From NCBI GenBank assembly GCA_937919075.1, contig CALFOF010000014.1, positions 1 to 6,285 on the forward strand: DNA of 6,285 nucleotides, given 5' to 3'. The notes below the pieces were generated by a model. It was not told the DNA's origin, did not search any database, and worked only from the letters and a program-made list of their open reading frames with translations. The stretch comes from an uncultured Cyanobium sp. Lineage in GTDB: Bacteria; Cyanobacteriota; Cyanobacteriia; PCC-6307; Cyanobiaceae. The position numbers were made by a program, and so were the translations under genes. This document shows positions 6,069 to 6,285 of the stretch, piece after piece (the stretch's first letter is position 1; every line of letters starts with the position of its first letter).

Positions 6069-6285
6069 GCCCGAATCCGCCGCCTCCCTCCAGCGAAGCC
6101 AGCCCGCTGCGGCGGGAGCTGCCCTGGCTGGTGGCCGAAGTGGTGCTGCTGGTGGTGCTGCTCAATGCCAACGCACCGGAGCTCTGGTTCTGGTTGGTGG
6201 TGCTGCTGGTGGTGCTGGCGTACCGCATTGAGGGCACCTCGAATAATCAGCTATTTGCAAGGTCTCTCTGGACACGAAAAAGCCG
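6065..6285 (+). CDS. Small two-helix membrane protein, 3' partial
   Basis: The ATG at 6065 overlaps the HlyD stop (ATGA, 6065-6068), a layout typical of translational coupling. The frame stays open to the window end (73 codons plus 2 bases). The start MSPNPPPPSSEASPLRRELP is proline-rich and probably cytoplasmic. Two hydrophobic segments follow, about residues 20-33 (LPWLVAEVVLLVVLL) and 40-53 (LWFWLVVLLVVLAY), with a short NANAPE turn. I do not recognise the family. It does not look like a C39 peptidase or ABC transporter N-terminus. It could be a small accessory subunit of the exporter or the beginning of a larger membrane protein. From about residue 58 the composition changes sharply, so the frame after that may be read-through into different DNA and not the native end. 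Confidence 0.6.
   Translation, partial: MSPNPPPPSSEASPLRRELPWLVAEVVLLVVLLNANAPELWFWLVVLLVVLAYRIEGTSNNQLFARSLWTRKS
6140..6217 (+). repeat. 21-bp exact direct repeat, offset 57 bp
   Basis: Bases 6140-6160 and 6197-6217 are identical over 21 bp and in the same reading frame (57 bp, or 19 codons, apart). Both copies encode VVLLVVL, one in each membrane helix of the small ORF. This may be a duplicated helix or just convergent use of GTG and CTG codons in GC-rich DNA. Confidence 0.8.
6227..6285. other. Abrupt GC drop at right edge, possible insertion junction
   Basis: By hand count the last 45 bases (6241-6285) are about 44% GC, while the preceding several hundred are near 65-70%. The boundary falls around GAGGGCACCTCGAATAATC (from about 6229). 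That motif loosely recalls the ...GGTGCGAA(C/T)AA ends of IS5-group insertion sequences as I remember them, but only one end is present and no transposase is visible. It could equally be a native gene end or an assembly boundary. Confidence 0.3.

Overview
The window looks like a piece of a GC-rich picocyanobacterial chromosome (Cyanobium/Synechococcus type). The best evidence is a PsbP-family photosystem II lipoprotein, whose body closely matches what I remember of picocyanobacterial versions. RecR and LipA also have a cyanobacterial look, and two copies of the cyanobacterial palindrome GCGATCGC are present. The lineage call comes from recalled family sequences, not from a search. Coding density is very high: no stretch over about 110 bases lacks a gene, and I saw no rRNA, tRNA or CRISPR array.

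Layout. (1) Positions 1-1077, plus strand: a 5'-truncated signalling protein with a cyclase-associated sensor-like domain and a degenerate GGDEF domain (GADAF signature). It converges on lipA, with a weak terminator-like hairpin between them. (2) Minus strand, read right to left: recR (2670-2071), then lipA (2021-1113). They are 49 bp apart and probably co-transcribed. RecR has no ATG, GTG or TTG at its natural N-terminus and seems to start at CTG. A 17-bp direct repeat joins the recR 3' end to the lipA leader. (3) A divergent intergenic region at 2671-2775. (4) Plus strand from 2776: psbP-like lipoprotein, FAD-dependent DAO-family oxidoreductase (21 bp later), HlyD/MFP secretion subunit (32 bp later), and a small two-helix membrane ORF overlapping the HlyD stop as ATGA and running off the window. 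The spacing suggests one transcription unit.

How the genes fit together. LipA (lipoate cofactor synthesis), RecR (recombinational repair) and the PsbP-like protein (photosystem II) are housekeeping. The accessory part is the right end. The HlyD protein resembles, from memory, the membrane-fusion subunit of the NHLM/NHLP peptide (bacteriocin) export family, including its C-terminal block. No precursor peptide, C39 peptidase-ABC transporter or modification enzyme is visible here. They would lie beyond 6285, if present. The last ~45-60 bases drop abruptly in GC and may be a junction with foreign DNA such as an insertion-sequence end. I found no complete novel system in this window. The best leads are the unusual recR start, the degenerate GGDEF protein with its composition step, and the right-hand export locus.
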